From: Salinimicrobium sp963709775
Lineage (GTDB): Bacteria; Bacteroidota; Bacteroidia; Flavobacteriales; Flavobacteriaceae
Assembly: GCA_963709775.1 (NCBI GenBank)
Contig: CAVPXS010000003.1
Location: 70,310 to 134,309 of the forward strand
Length of the DNA: 64,000 nt
Direction of reading: 5' to 3'
The position numbers and the translations under genes were made by a program. The notes beneath the pieces are model-generated. The model worked only from the letters and a program-made list of their open reading frames with translations, had not been told where the DNA came from and ran no database searches. This document shows, in pieces, positions 9,097-17,727 of this stretch (position 1 is its first letter; each line of letters starts with the position of its first letter).

Positions 9097-12024
9097 TCAG
9101 CGTTCTATAGCTTCGTAAATAAGTTCCTGAATATTTGACCTAATGCTCTCCCTCGTTAGTTCATTGTTTCCTGCAGAAGGATGAATACGGTTCGCTAAAA
9201 ATACGTAAACTATTTCTTCATCGGGGTCAGCCCAGGTAAAAGTTCCGGTAAATCCACTATGACCAAAGCTGGTCATGGAAACACATCCACAGGTAGGACC
9301 GGCATCACTTAACTGGGGTTTATCAAATCCTACCCCCCGCCGCACGTCATCTTCACAGTAATAGCAGGTATTAAATTTGTCAACCGTCTCCTGGTCAAAA
9401 TATATTTTGCCTCCATATTGCCCACCATTCAAATACATTTGCATGATCTTGGCCACGTCATTGGCAGTGGAGTACAAACCGGCCTGCCCACCAATTCCTC
9501 CAAGAAGAGCAGCTCCTTCATCATGGACATACCCCTGCAGGAGCTGGTTTCTCCAGTTTCGGTCATTCTCTGTAGGAACAATTCTTTCTTTTGGAAACTT
9601 CTTAAGAGGTAAATAGGTGGTGTTATGGGCACCTAAAGATTTATAAAAATGGTCCTGGGTAAGATACTCCAGGGAAGTCCCGTAAATATCCTCCAGATAA
9701 AATTTGAGCAGATAGAAAGGAAGATCACTGTATTTGTAGGTCTTTCTTCTTTCAAGTTCGCTATCCCTAATGATCTTTAGCACCGTGTCCCTAATGTCAT
9801 TCCTAACGTACATTTTTTCGGCTATCTGTACATTGTAACCTCTGTCCTGTTGAGAACGAATGTATTTTACATCTGGTCGCTTGGTATCCTTATCAATGGT
9901 CATCCTGTGGAAAGGAATCCAGCTCTTGAATCGGGCGTAGTGCGAGAGCATTTCCAGGATGGTGACCTTCTCTTTATTGCTTCCGCGGAAGGATGGTAAC
10001 ATCTCCCCCAAAGTCGTCTCAAGATCGATCTCATCCTTATCTACCAGCTCCATTAAAAGCGGAAGGGTAGCAAGGATCTTGGTGAGGGAAGCAAGATCAT
10101 AAACATCTGAAGCCTTTACCGGTATTTCCTTCTCATAGGTATGGTAGCCCGCATTTCGTTCGTAGATAACCTTTCCCTTACGTGCCACCAGCACCTGTAA
10201 TCCAGGAGTCATTTTTTTATCTATCGCCTTTTCAATGAGGTCATCAATTTTGTTGAGATTGTAAGAATTCATTCCCACCTGTTCAGGCAAACCATAGGAC
10301 AGGCGTTCGAGATTTCGGGTTCTGTAACCGGTGCCCACAGGAAAATTATTCCCGGCACTTACAGGAAGCTTCCCTTTGGCTTCCAGAGCTCCAAAAATGA
10401 TCTGTGCGGCCTTTTGCTGCCCAAGAATGGTATTTTGATAAGCTACCTGTATGGCCTCAAAATTGGCAGTGGTTTCCAGGTCAAGTAAGGCATAGGGACT
10501 GGTGAAAATATTAAGAATGACCTTATTTTTCCTTGCGATTTCATAGAGCCAGGTCTGCTCTTTTTGATTCAATTTGAAACCACTCCAGGGAGAAGCAGAA
10601 GATTGATGATATCCAATGATCACCTGGTTGTAAGAATCGAGTTTGTCTAAAAGCACGTTCAGATTTTCTGCTGAAACCGAATCTACCTGTGCATAGCGAT
10701 TTAATTGCTCAAAAAAGGCATTTCCGGAGTCTTCTCCAAAATGCACGTAGGCGATCTTACTGGTCTCCAAATCCTGTATGGGTAAGGTAGACCGGTCATT
10801 TTTGATCACGGTCATCGCATTTTCGTAGAGTTTATGAGCAAGTACCTCATTACGAATGCTATTAAGATCTTCGATGACATATACAGGGTCTACAGGTTCA
10901 TACTTATCAAGACCTACTTTGTATTTAGCGTAAAGAATTTTCCTGACGGAATGCTTCAGCCGGGCTTCAGTAATTAAGCCTTTATTATAGGCTTCTATGA
11001 TCAATTCCGAAGCTTTGGGAACATCTTCAGAAAAGAGTAAAATATCATTCCCTGCCAAAAATGCCGCCAGGTCTATTTCTCCCGGCTCGTCAAAGTTGGC
11101 CACGCCCTTCATATTAAGAGCATCAGTAATTATAAGTCCGTTAAAGTTCAATTCTTCCTTTAAGATACCTGTGACAATTTCATGAGAAAGGCTGGAAGGA
11201 AATTCTGAACGTTCTTCGAGGCTGGGAACATTTAAATGTGCTACCATGACACTGCTTAGGCCTTCTGCTATTAACTCCCTGTAGGGAAAAAGTTCCTCTC
11301 TAAAGATCCTGTCACGGGAAAAATCCACAACGGGCAGGGTTTTATGGGAATCCCTCTCGGTATCCCCATGTCCCGGAAAATGTTTAGCGCTTCCAAGGAC
11401 GCCTTCCCTTTGCATCCCTTTTATAAAGGCAATGGACTTACTGGTAACATTGGTTTTGTTTTCGCCAAAGGAACGATTGCCAATAATAGGGTTTTCAGGA
11501 TTTGTATTGATGTCGACAACCGGGGCAAAATTCATGTGCACCCCCAGCCTTTTTGAATGTTGGGCTATACTGGCACCCACCTCTGTAATTAAATTTTCAT
11601 CCTGAATAGCGCCCAGTGTCATATTCCAGGGATAAGCATAGGTAGAATCGAGACGCATCGCAAGGCCCCACTCTGCATCCATACCAATAAGCAATGGGAT
11701 TTTGGAAAGCTCCTGCAATTCGTTCTGGATCTTCACCTGCCTTTTAGGACCTCCTTTGGAAAAGATCACCCCGCCAACATAATGCTGCTCCACCAATTCC
11801 TTGGCTTTTTCAATTTTGGAAGGAGGATCTGACGAGAAAACATCAATCATAAAAAGCTGCCCAACTTTCTCCTTCAGGGACATAGCATCATAGATGCTGT
11901 CTACCCATTGCCTTTGTTGCTCTACATCTTCAGCAATTAGAGGGCTGGTTTGGGAAAATGAAATTTGGGTAATAAAGAACGAGGCCAAAAAAAGGCCTAA
12001 AAAGGGGCTGCTTTTAATTTTCAT
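9097..12024 (-). CDS. glycoside hydrolase family 3 (beta-N-acetylhexosaminidase) fused to a beta-lactamase-like serine hydrolase
   Basis: A 975-residue exported protein. A signal peptide covers residues 1-24 (LFLASFFITQISFSQ). Residues about 30-390 are a GH3 catalytic domain of NagZ type, with KHFPGHGDTERDSHKTLP holding the His-Asp catalytic loop. Residues about 390-590 resemble the GH3 C-terminal domain. Residues about 600-975 are a class C beta-lactamase / penicillin-binding-like domain with the SxxK motif in ASLTKILATLP. The pairing suggests periplasmic peptidoglycan turnover: GlcNAc removal plus a peptidase or esterase step. It overlaps the upstream gene by one base (TAATG) and is followed by bshA, so these form one operon. 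Confidence 0.92.
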   Translation of the reverse strand: MKIKSSPFLGLFLASFFITQISFSQTSPLIAEDVEQQRQWVDSIYDAMSLKEKVGQLFMIDVFSSDPPSKIEKAKELVEQHYVGGVIFSKGGPKRQVKIQNELQELSKIPLLIGMDAEWGLAMRLDSTYAYPWNMTLGAIQDENLITEVGASIAQHSKRLGVHMNFAPVVDINTNPENPIIGNRSFGENKTNVTSKSIAFIKGMQREGVLGSAKHFPGHGDTERDSHKTLPVVDFSRDRIFREELFPYRELIAEGLSSVMVAHLNVPSLEERSEFPSSLSHEIVTGILKEELNFNGLIITDALNMKGVANFDEPGEIDLAAFLAGNDILLFSEDVPKASELIIEAYNKGLITEARLKHSVRKILYAKYKVGLDKYEPVDPVYVIEDLNSIRNEVLAHKLYENAMTVIKNDRSTLPIQDLETSKIAYVHFGEDSGNAFFEQLNRYAQVDSVSAENLNVLLDKLDSYNQVIIGYHQSSASPWSGFKLNQKEQTWLYEIARKNKVILNIFTSPYALLDLETTANFEAIQVAYQNTILGQQKAAQIIFGALEAKGKLPVSAGNNFPVGTGYRTRNLERLSYGLPEQVGMNSYNLNKIDDLIEKAIDKKMTPGLQVLVARKGKVIYERNAGYHTYEKEIPVKASDVYDLASLTKILATLPLLMELVDKDEIDLETTLGEMLPSFRGSNKEKVTILEMLSHYARFKSWIPFHRMTIDKDTKRPDVKYIRSQQDRGYNVQIAEKMYVRNDIRDTVLKIIRDSELERRKTYKYSDLPFYLLKFYLEDIYGTSLEYLTQDHFYKSLGAHNTTYLPLKKFPKERIVPTENDRNWRNQLLQGYVHDEGAALLGGIGGQAGLYSTANDVAKIMQMYLNGGQYGGKIYFDQETVDKFNTCYYCEDDVRRGVGFDKPQLSDAGPTCGCVSMTSFGHSGFTGTFTWADPDEEIVYVFLANRIHPSAGNNELTRESIRSNIQELIYEAIER

Positions 12025-12509
12025 TAGTTTAGAAAACGCTTGTGCCAGCTTTCAGATGCAGGTACTTCCCAATCTGAAAGATATTCAGCTTTATTGTTCA
12101 CGAGGTTATTAAACACAATAGTCTTGGGCGAAACGGCTTTTTCTTTGGCCATCTTCCTGAAGTCTGTAAGCGTCTTATAAGCCACAAACTCCCCTTGCTT
12201 ATAGGAGACATTCATCTTGTCAAGAAGATCGACATTATAATCTTTCTCAAGCTGCTGAATAAAGCGTACAGATTCATCTATGGAACATCCTGTGGCCGCA
12301 TTCATTTTCTGGTCGAGTGCAAGAATAATGAATCGCCTGTAGCGCATTTCATAAGAAGCCTGAAGATTGGCGCCGTGGGCAGTCCACTGCTCAATAAAAG
12401 CCTGAAGTTTTTCTTTAATTTCGGTCTGCTCTTCCTCTGTAAAAGAGCGGTTTGCCTGAAAGACCCATACGCGGGAACTCTCTGGTAAAGTTTCAAATGG
12501 GACAAACAT
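12024..12509 (-). CDS. conserved flavobacterial hypothetical protein (often mislabelled 'ABC transporter ATPase')
   Basis: I choose the ATG at 12509, giving 161 residues beginning MFVPFETLPESSRVWVFQ. The frame stays open to 12632, but that extension is low in complexity and covers a promoter candidate. The protein has charged helices and no Walker A motif, signal peptide or membrane span. Close relatives in flavobacteria are labelled ABC transporter ATPase in databases, but nothing here supports that. A cysteine (C84) in a GCSIDESV segment is notable. It is the first gene of the operon with the GH3 protein and bshA. Confidence 0.75.
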   Translation of the reverse strand: MFVPFETLPESSRVWVFQANRSFTEEEQTEIKEKLQAFIEQWTAHGANLQASYEMRYRRFIILALDQKMNAATGCSIDESVRFIQQLEKDYNVDLLDKMNVSYKQGEFVAYKTLTDFRKMAKEKAVSPKTIVFNNLVNNKAEYLSDWEVPASESWHKRFLN

Positions 12510-12532
12510 TTTCTGGATATAATTTAGTGATA

Positions 12533-12564
12533 CAAAAATAAGAGATTTGAAGGCGGGATTCCAA
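12533..12564 (-). promoter_or_regulatory. candidate promoter for the hypothetical-GH3-bshA operon
   Basis: On the minus strand TATTTTTG (12533-12540) is an exact TAnnTTTG match. TTG (12562-12564) lies 21 bases upstream. The start site would be about 15-20 bases before the ATG at 12509, which supports that start over the upstream one. Confidence 0.45.
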
Positions 12565-12676
12565 TTTGAGAAGGTTAAAGTTGTGTGATTTCCGCTTGTC
12601 AACCAACATTTGTTATTCCGGGGTAAAAGCATTTCACAAGCTGATAAAAATCATGATTTCCTGAAGTTTCCTCCTC

Positions 12677-12684
12677 TAAATTTG
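12677..12684 (+). promoter_or_regulatory. -7 element directly before the 174-residue hypothetical gene
   Basis: TAAATTTG matches TAnnTTTG exactly and ends only 4 bases before the ATG at 12689. If active, the transcript would be leaderless or nearly so. No clear -33 box is seen. Confidence 0.35.
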
Positions 12685-12688
12685 TTCT

Positions 12689-13213
12689 ATGGACACAAAG
12701 GAGAAGGAACTTTTTAAAAAGGCAAGGAAACTTGGCTACCGTTCAAAAAAAGAACAGCTCCCCGAGCTGGCATCATGGCTGCGCGAGGAAAAGCAAATTC
12801 ATGTGGAGGTGGGAAGCATTTGGGATGAACTAAACAATTATGTAGAATCATACTGCTACACTGTTACAGCACCAATTTGTGTTTATTACAATGAACCAAT
12901 TCACGCAGCAGGAGGAAACTCTTACTTAGAAATGCAGCAACAGGGCCTTTCCGATGCCTTATTGCTATTATCCAGATACGACAAACAGAAGCATTTAAAA
13001 GCCACAGACGATGAAGTGGTCATTGCCTACTTAAAAGGCTATGGGGATAAAAACAAAATCCTTCCCCGCCCCGAATACCAAACAAATATTGAGAAATATG
13101 CTTATCTCCAGGGTAAACAGGGAGATTATATTGAAGAAGGACTCACCGAAGATGATATCCTCATCCTGGTGAGGAATAAAAAACCAGAAGAAGAGACTTT
13201 AAAACTGAAATAG
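12689..13213 (+). CDS. hypothetical protein, 174 residues
   Basis: I do not recognise a family. The N-terminal third is helical and basic (KEKELFKKARKLGYRSKKEQ) and is followed by a segment reading LASWLREEKQIHVEVGS. The middle contains an aromatic, Cys-bearing stretch (YVESYCYTVTAPICVYY). The acidic C-terminal tail has EEGLTEDDILILV. There is no signal peptide or membrane span. It stands alone on the plus strand between two minus-strand operons and ends at a strong bidirectional terminator, so it is likely its own transcription unit. The coding pattern and terminator support a real gene. Confidence 0.6.
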   Translation: MDTKEKELFKKARKLGYRSKKEQLPELASWLREEKQIHVEVGSIWDELNNYVESYCYTVTAPICVYYNEPIHAAGGNSYLEMQQQGLSDALLLLSRYDKQKHLKATDDEVVIAYLKGYGDKNKILPRPEYQTNIEKYAYLQGKQGDYIEEGLTEDDILILVRNKKPEEETLKLK

Positions 13214-13222
13214 AAAATATAT

Positions 13223-13270
13223 AAAAAAGGGAGGGTCCAAAAATGACATTTTTGGACCCTCCCTTTTTTA
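13223..13270 (+). terminator. bidirectional terminator with a CAAAAATGNCATTTTTG core
   Basis: A long perfect hairpin: A-run, GGGAGGGTCC, AAAAATG, A, CATTTTT, GGACCCTCCC, T-run. It separates convergent genes (stops at 13213 and 13286) and can end transcription both ways. The AT-rich upper stem is the same as in the terminator at 20847. Confidence 0.9.
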
Positions 13271-13285
13271 TATTTAGTTCCTGCA

Positions 13286-14077
13286 CTAAAGGTCTTCTGC
13301 AGTTGCGATCATCTCTGCAATATCCATTACTGCAATATTGTCTTCCCTGTTCTTGGACTTAACCCCATCTGTCATCATCGTATTACAGAAAGGACATCCG
13401 GCAGCAATTACCTCCGGCTTAACTTCTATAGCCTGCTCTGTACGCGCTACATTGACATCTTCTTTCCCAGGTTCGGGTTCCTTAAACATCTGGGCACCCC
13501 CGGCACCACAACACATGGCGTCTTTTTTACACCTTTTCATCTCCACTAATTCAACTTCAAGTTTTCTTAGTAGATCACGGGGTGCTTCATAAATTCCATT
13601 TCCCCGACCTAAATAACAGGGGTCATGGAAAGTGATCCTTTTGCCCTTGAATTTTCCGCCTTCTACTGTTAGCTTGCCTTCTTCAAGCAAAGATTTAAGG
13701 AAAGTAGTGTGATGCATCACTTCATAATTCCCTCCAAGACCGGGATATTCGTTCTTGATTATATTGAAACAGTGAGGACAGGTGGTTACGATCTTCTTGA
13801 TCTCATACCCGTTTAAAACCTCAATATTTCCGGCAGCCTGCATTTGGTAAAGAAATTCATTTCCGGCGCGTTTTGCAGGATCCCCGGTACAGCTTTCTTC
13901 TGTTCCAAGCACAGCAAAATCTACATTCGCCCTGTTGAGCAGCCTTACAAAAGCTTTAGTGATTTTCTTTGCCCTATCGTCAAAACTTCCGGAGCAACCT
14001 ACCCAAAAAAGGACTTCCGGTTTCTTTCCTTCGGCCATATATTCTGCCATGGTAGGCACTTTAATATTTTCTGCCAT
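13286..14077 (-). CDS. CCG-domain Fe-S protein (HdrB/GlpC/LutA-like)
   Basis: A 263-residue soluble protein with two cysteine-rich CCG-type domains. The first holds WVGCSGSFDD and TTCPHCFNI; the second holds HDPCYLGRGNG, CCGAGGAQMF and GCPFCNTMM. Such domains bind an unusual 4Fe-4S cluster in heterodisulfide reductase B and related electron-transfer subunits. The gene lies 40 bases after the membrane Fe-S protein gene and is the last of the amidase-mlaD-FeS-FeS run. The two probably form one membrane complex passing electrons to or from menaquinone. The partner enzyme is not evident. Confidence 0.85.
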   Translation of the reverse strand: MAENIKVPTMAEYMAEGKKPEVLFWVGCSGSFDDRAKKITKAFVRLLNRANVDFAVLGTEESCTGDPAKRAGNEFLYQMQAAGNIEVLNGYEIKKIVTTCPHCFNIIKNEYPGLGGNYEVMHHTTFLKSLLEEGKLTVEGGKFKGKRITFHDPCYLGRGNGIYEAPRDLLRKLEVELVEMKRCKKDAMCCGAGGAQMFKEPEPGKEDVNVARTEQAIEVKPEVIAAGCPFCNTMMTDGVKSKNREDNIAVMDIAEMIATAEDL

Positions 14078-14117
14078 TGTATTTTTTATTGCAGCCTCAA
14101 AAAGGCCAATTTTGTAA

Positions 14118-15467
14118 TTAATTTTCGTTTGCCCAATTTAAGCGATCCATTTGGTTGTAAGGCCATGGTGCTCCATTGTTCTCGATGTTACCCATCGCAT
14201 TATTTAAATCTGCCGGTCCGGCGCTTTGTTCCATCATTAGGTACCTTCTCATCTCCACAATTATGGAAAGTGGATCAATTCCCACAGGACATGCCTCTAT
14301 ACACATTTGACAGGTCGTACATGCCCAAATTTCCTCCCTTAAGATGTAATCATCGAGAAGTTGTTTACCATCATCTTCAAATTTTCCATTCTTGTTGATG
14401 TTCTCTCCCACTTCTTCCAAACGATCCCTGGTGTCCATCATGATCTTTCTTGGAGAAAGCAATTTCCCGGTGTTGTTCGCGGGACATTGATCTGTACATC
14501 GTCCACATTCGGTACAGGTGTAAGCATTTAGCAGCTGCACTCTGTTTAGATCAAAAACATCTGAGGCTCCAAATTTTTCGGGCTCCCCTTCTGCTTCCCC
14601 TTCAGGCTCTGCGGGCGCAGCAAATGGGTCGGCATCCGGATCCATCATTAGCTGCACTTCTTGAGTCACAGCTTCAATATTATCAAATTCTGCTTTTGGT
14701 TTAATCTTGGAATAGTAAACATTTGGAAAAGCCAGAAGTATATGAAGATGCTTTGAATAGTACAGGTAATTCAAAAAGAAAAGAATCCCTAAAATATGTA
14801 ACCACCAGGCTGTTCTTTCAATAATTATAAGTGTGGAGTTAGCAAAACCATCCAGGAGAGGCAGTAAAAAACTACTCACGGGAAAAGCACCGGCGATCTC
14901 TCCACTAGCCATGGCATAGTGAGGAGCAAGGTTAAGCTGTAATTGATAATCGGCAGCATTCATGATTAGAAAGAGCGACATGAGCACCATCTCGAAGTAC
15001 AGGATGTAATTGGCATCATTCTTCGGCCACTCGGTAAGCTCTCTGGCCCTGAATCTCTGAATGGTCAAAATATTACGTCTTATCCAGAAAATAATCACTC
15101 CTACAAGAACCAGTAAAGCCAGAATTTCAAAAGCACCTATTAGAAAACTATAGAAAGAACCGGCAAAGGCAAAAATTCTGTGAGTACCAAAGATCCCGTC
15201 AATTATAATTTCCAGGACTTCTATGTTGATGATAATAAAACCGAGATAAACAATGACGTGAATAATACCCGATACAGGCCTGCGCACCATCTTGTACTGC
15301 CCAAGGGCTATTTTAGCCATTTTACCCCATCTTTCTCCGGGATTGTCGGTTCGGTCGGCTTCCCGACCCAGTTTAATATTCCGGATCATCCTCCGGATGT
15401 TGCGAATAAAAATACCTAACCCAATTGCGATGGCAAGGATAAAGGCGATTTGTGCAATAATCTGCAT
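14118..15467 (-). CDS. membrane-bound 4Fe-4S dicluster protein (HdrC / NarI-like fusion)
   Basis: A 449-residue protein. The N-terminal half has about five membrane helices like a NarI/HdrE-type cytochrome b domain, with His residues near their ends (HVIVYLGF, HILGILFF, HYAMA). The C-terminal third is cytoplasmic with two 4Fe-4S motifs, CTECGRCTDQCP and CTTCQMCIEACP. An acidic Pro/Glu linker joins the parts. It is 10 bases from mlaD and 40 bases from the CCG protein. The pair resembles DsrK/HdrDE-like quinone-linked modules; the electron donor is unknown. Confidence 0.85.
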   Translation of the reverse strand: MQIIAQIAFILAIAIGLGIFIRNIRRMIRNIKLGREADRTDNPGERWGKMAKIALGQYKMVRRPVSGIIHVIVYLGFIIINIEVLEIIIDGIFGTHRIFAFAGSFYSFLIGAFEILALLVLVGVIIFWIRRNILTIQRFRARELTEWPKNDANYILYFEMVLMSLFLIMNAADYQLQLNLAPHYAMASGEIAGAFPVSSFLLPLLDGFANSTLIIIERTAWWLHILGILFFLNYLYYSKHLHILLAFPNVYYSKIKPKAEFDNIEAVTQEVQLMMDPDADPFAAPAEPEGEAEGEPEKFGASDVFDLNRVQLLNAYTCTECGRCTDQCPANNTGKLLSPRKIMMDTRDRLEEVGENINKNGKFEDDGKQLLDDYILREEIWACTTCQMCIEACPVGIDPLSIIVEMRRYLMMEQSAGPADLNNAMGNIENNGAPWPYNQMDRLNWANEN

Positions 15468-15477
15468 GGTTGGTTGG

Positions 15478-16428
15478 TTATTTTAATGAATCTCGAGGGG
15501 GCGAATAAGGACCCGGGTTTTTTCCAAAGATAGAAAAATGTACGTAACGTTTTGGATTCAATTTCACATCCTGTATCAATGCATCCAATTGGTTGGTTGC
15601 TCTTTCAAGATTATTAAAGACCGAAGGATCATTAAGTAGCTTGGCTGCAGTTCCCTCTCCCGAATTAAGTTTTTCGGTTACATTTTCAAAATTAGCCACT
15701 GCCGTTTCCAGATCCTCTGTTACCTTCCTTACATCAAATTGAGAAAGAGTATCTGAAAAATTACTGAAGTTTTCGGCCATTTCATCAAGGTTGGTGAAAG
15801 TGCGGTTTAGCTTTGGAGAATTTTCAGATAAAACACCTTCTACCGTGTTTGCCGAATTATTTAGTGAAGCAATAGTTGCGTTAAGATTAGCAATACTATT
15901 TTTTAAATTTTGACGGGTAGTAGGATTCATTACCTCGTTAAAGGAATTTATAAGGGAATCTGTACTTACAATAACTTTCTCAACTTTTTCCTGAAGAGGT
16001 GTCAACCTTTCATTTACCAGTTCCAGTAGCCCCTCTTCTATCGCACCAGGCAATGTGTCACCAGATTTGGCCATTTGCCCTTCTTCATACTTTGGTATAA
16101 TTGCAAGAGATTTTCCTCCAATAAGTCCACCCCCATATATTTGGGCGACACTATTTTCAGAAAAAGGAAAAGAATTATCAACAAGAAAAGTCACCACCAG
16201 TTTACCTGAATGATCTAAAAAACCAATCTTAGTCACATTTCCCACCTTGAGCCCATTGATGGTCACGGGAGATGAAGGCGAAAGCCCCTCTACATCATTA
16301 TAAACGGCATAAAAGGTCCTACTGGAGTCAAACCAGTTTTTCCCTTTTAAAAAGCTATATCCAAAAATGAACAGAAGAATGGCAACTATGGCCAAAAGAG
16401 CAGTTTTAACCTCCTTAGTATATTTCAC
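15478..16428 (-). CDS. MlaD/MCE-domain lipid-transport protein
   Basis: A 316-residue protein with one N-terminal membrane helix (residues 9-27, ALLAIVAILLFIFGYSF). An MCE domain follows (about 35-120; VTINGLKVGNVTKIGF), then a long coiled-coil and helical tail rich in Asn, Leu and Thr. MCE proteins form rings that move phospholipids between inner and outer membrane. The permease and ATPase partners are not adjacent. It sits between the amidase gene (55 bases) and the Fe-S membrane protein (10 bases), so it is part of a four-gene operon. Confidence 0.9.
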   Translation of the reverse strand: MKYTKEVKTALLAIVAILLFIFGYSFLKGKNWFDSSRTFYAVYNDVEGLSPSSPVTINGLKVGNVTKIGFLDHSGKLVVTFLVDNSFPFSENSVAQIYGGGLIGGKSLAIIPKYEEGQMAKSGDTLPGAIEEGLLELVNERLTPLQEKVEKVIVSTDSLINSFNEVMNPTTRQNLKNSIANLNATIASLNNSANTVEGVLSENSPKLNRTFTNLDEMAENFSNFSDTLSQFDVRKVTEDLETAVANFENVTEKLNSGEGTAAKLLNDPSVFNNLERATNQLDALIQDVKLNPKRYVHFSIFGKNPGPYSPPRDSLK

Positions 16429-16483
16429 AAAAGTCGTCCTATTTGATTAGGGACAAATATAAAATTTATATAGTAAAGAAGGC

Positions 16484-17602
16484 CTATTCCATTTTTGTTT
16501 TTAACGCCTCATTAACGCTGATCTTCTCATTTCCACGGAATGCGACTATGTAACTGTCGGGGTAACCGGTACGTTTTGCCTTATCATGCAAATCCTGTAT
16601 CTGGGAATAACTGGAAGATGCGCCATAATAATATTTGAAGAGTTTGCCTTCCTTATTTCTTGAAACCTGGTCCAATCCTTTAAAATTTCTTGAATTTGGA
16701 TCCAGTTTTTTACCTGATGCCGCCAGCTGTACCTTAAAGGTTATTCCATCATATACATCAAGAGGTCTATCTTGAGATTCCTGTGTGAGCTCGATAGGAG
16801 GATTAGCTTCTATGTTGTCCAGAATAGAAAGATTCATGGAATTTTTGTAATCCTTTACGGCACGAATAATAGATTCAGAAATTGCAGCCTGACCGGCGGC
16901 ACTGTTAAGAAAAGCACCTTCGGACCTATTGCTTAAAAATCCTGCTTCTATAAGTACACTGGGCATATATGTCTCCCTCAATACCAGGAACCCCGCCTGT
17001 TTTACTCCGCGGTTAACCCGTTTATTTATATTCGTAAAATTCTTCTGAATAAAATCTGCAAGTAAAATACTTTGATCCAGATATTCTTCCTGCATTAGAG
17101 TAAGCCCTATATACGATTCAGGAGAATTAGGATTAAAGCCATCATAGGTCATTTCATAATCTTCCTCAAGAAAGATTACCTGGTTCTCACGCATTGCCAC
17201 CTCCAGGTTGTCCTGGTTACGGTGAAGCCCAAGTACAAAGGTCTCGGTACCCTGGGCCTGGGATTTATGACCATTCATGTGAATTGAAACAAAAAGATCT
17301 GCTTCGGCCTTATTTGCGATCTGTGCTCTTCCTGCCAGAGTTACAAAAACATCCGACTTACGGGTGTAGATCACCTTAATATCCGGAATCTTTTCAAGTT
17401 CGGCACCAACTTTAAGGGCGATATTTAAAGCAATTCCTTTTTCTTTATAACCGTTCCAGGTGTTTCCCGGATCCTGACCTCCATGCCCCGCATCTAACAC
17501 GACTACAAAGGGATCGCGCGGCGGATCTCCTGCTACAGAAGCAGCCATTAAAGGATTAATAGCAGTAAAAAATATTAAAATTGCAAGAAAATTCGTTTTC
17601 AT
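16484..17602 (-). CDS. N-acetylmuramoyl-L-alanine amidase (AmiC-type, Amidase_3) with a SPOR-like tail
   Basis: A zinc amidase that cuts the bond between MurNAc and the peptide stem in the periplasm. I start at the ATG at 17602 because MKTNFLAILIFF begins a clean signal peptide; the frame runs on to 17800 but would overlap lptD. The Amidase_3 motifs are VVLDAGHGGQDPG (zinc His), the KGIALNIAL Glu segment, and DLFVSIHMNG (second His). After residue about 270 a segment with FKVQLAASGKKLDP looks like a SPOR peptidoglycan-binding domain. It is the first gene of the amidase-mlaD-FeS-FeS operon and diverges from lptD. Confidence 0.92.
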   Translation of the reverse strand: MKTNFLAILIFFTAINPLMAASVAGDPPRDPFVVVLDAGHGGQDPGNTWNGYKEKGIALNIALKVGAELEKIPDIKVIYTRKSDVFVTLAGRAQIANKAEADLFVSIHMNGHKSQAQGTETFVLGLHRNQDNLEVAMRENQVIFLEEDYEMTYDGFNPNSPESYIGLTLMQEEYLDQSILLADFIQKNFTNINKRVNRGVKQAGFLVLRETYMPSVLIEAGFLSNRSEGAFLNSAAGQAAISESIIRAVKDYKNSMNLSILDNIEANPPIELTQESQDRPLDVYDGITFKVQLAASGKKLDPNSRNFKGLDQVSRNKEGKLFKYYYGASSSYSQIQDLHDKAKRTGYPDSYIVAFRGNEKISVNEALKTKME

Positions 17603-17672
17603 ATTGAAATAACGGTTCATTGGGGTACTTATTATTTTTAGTGAACTCAAAAGGTACCTTAAAAAATATATG

Positions 17673-17680
17673 TAATTTTG
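17673..17680 (+). promoter_or_regulatory. -7 promoter element for lptD
   Basis: TAATTTTG matches TAnnTTTG exactly, 47 bases before the lptD start. No good -33 box is seen. It lies in the short divergent region shared with the amidase gene. Confidence 0.4.
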
Positions 17681-17727
17681 AGACTTCAAAAAACGAGCCA
17701 CACCATACAAAAATAGCATAACTACCA

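Noticed and set aside
12024..12509. ABC transporter ATPase
   Set aside because: No Walker A, signature or Walker B motif is present; the database label is not supported by the sequence.
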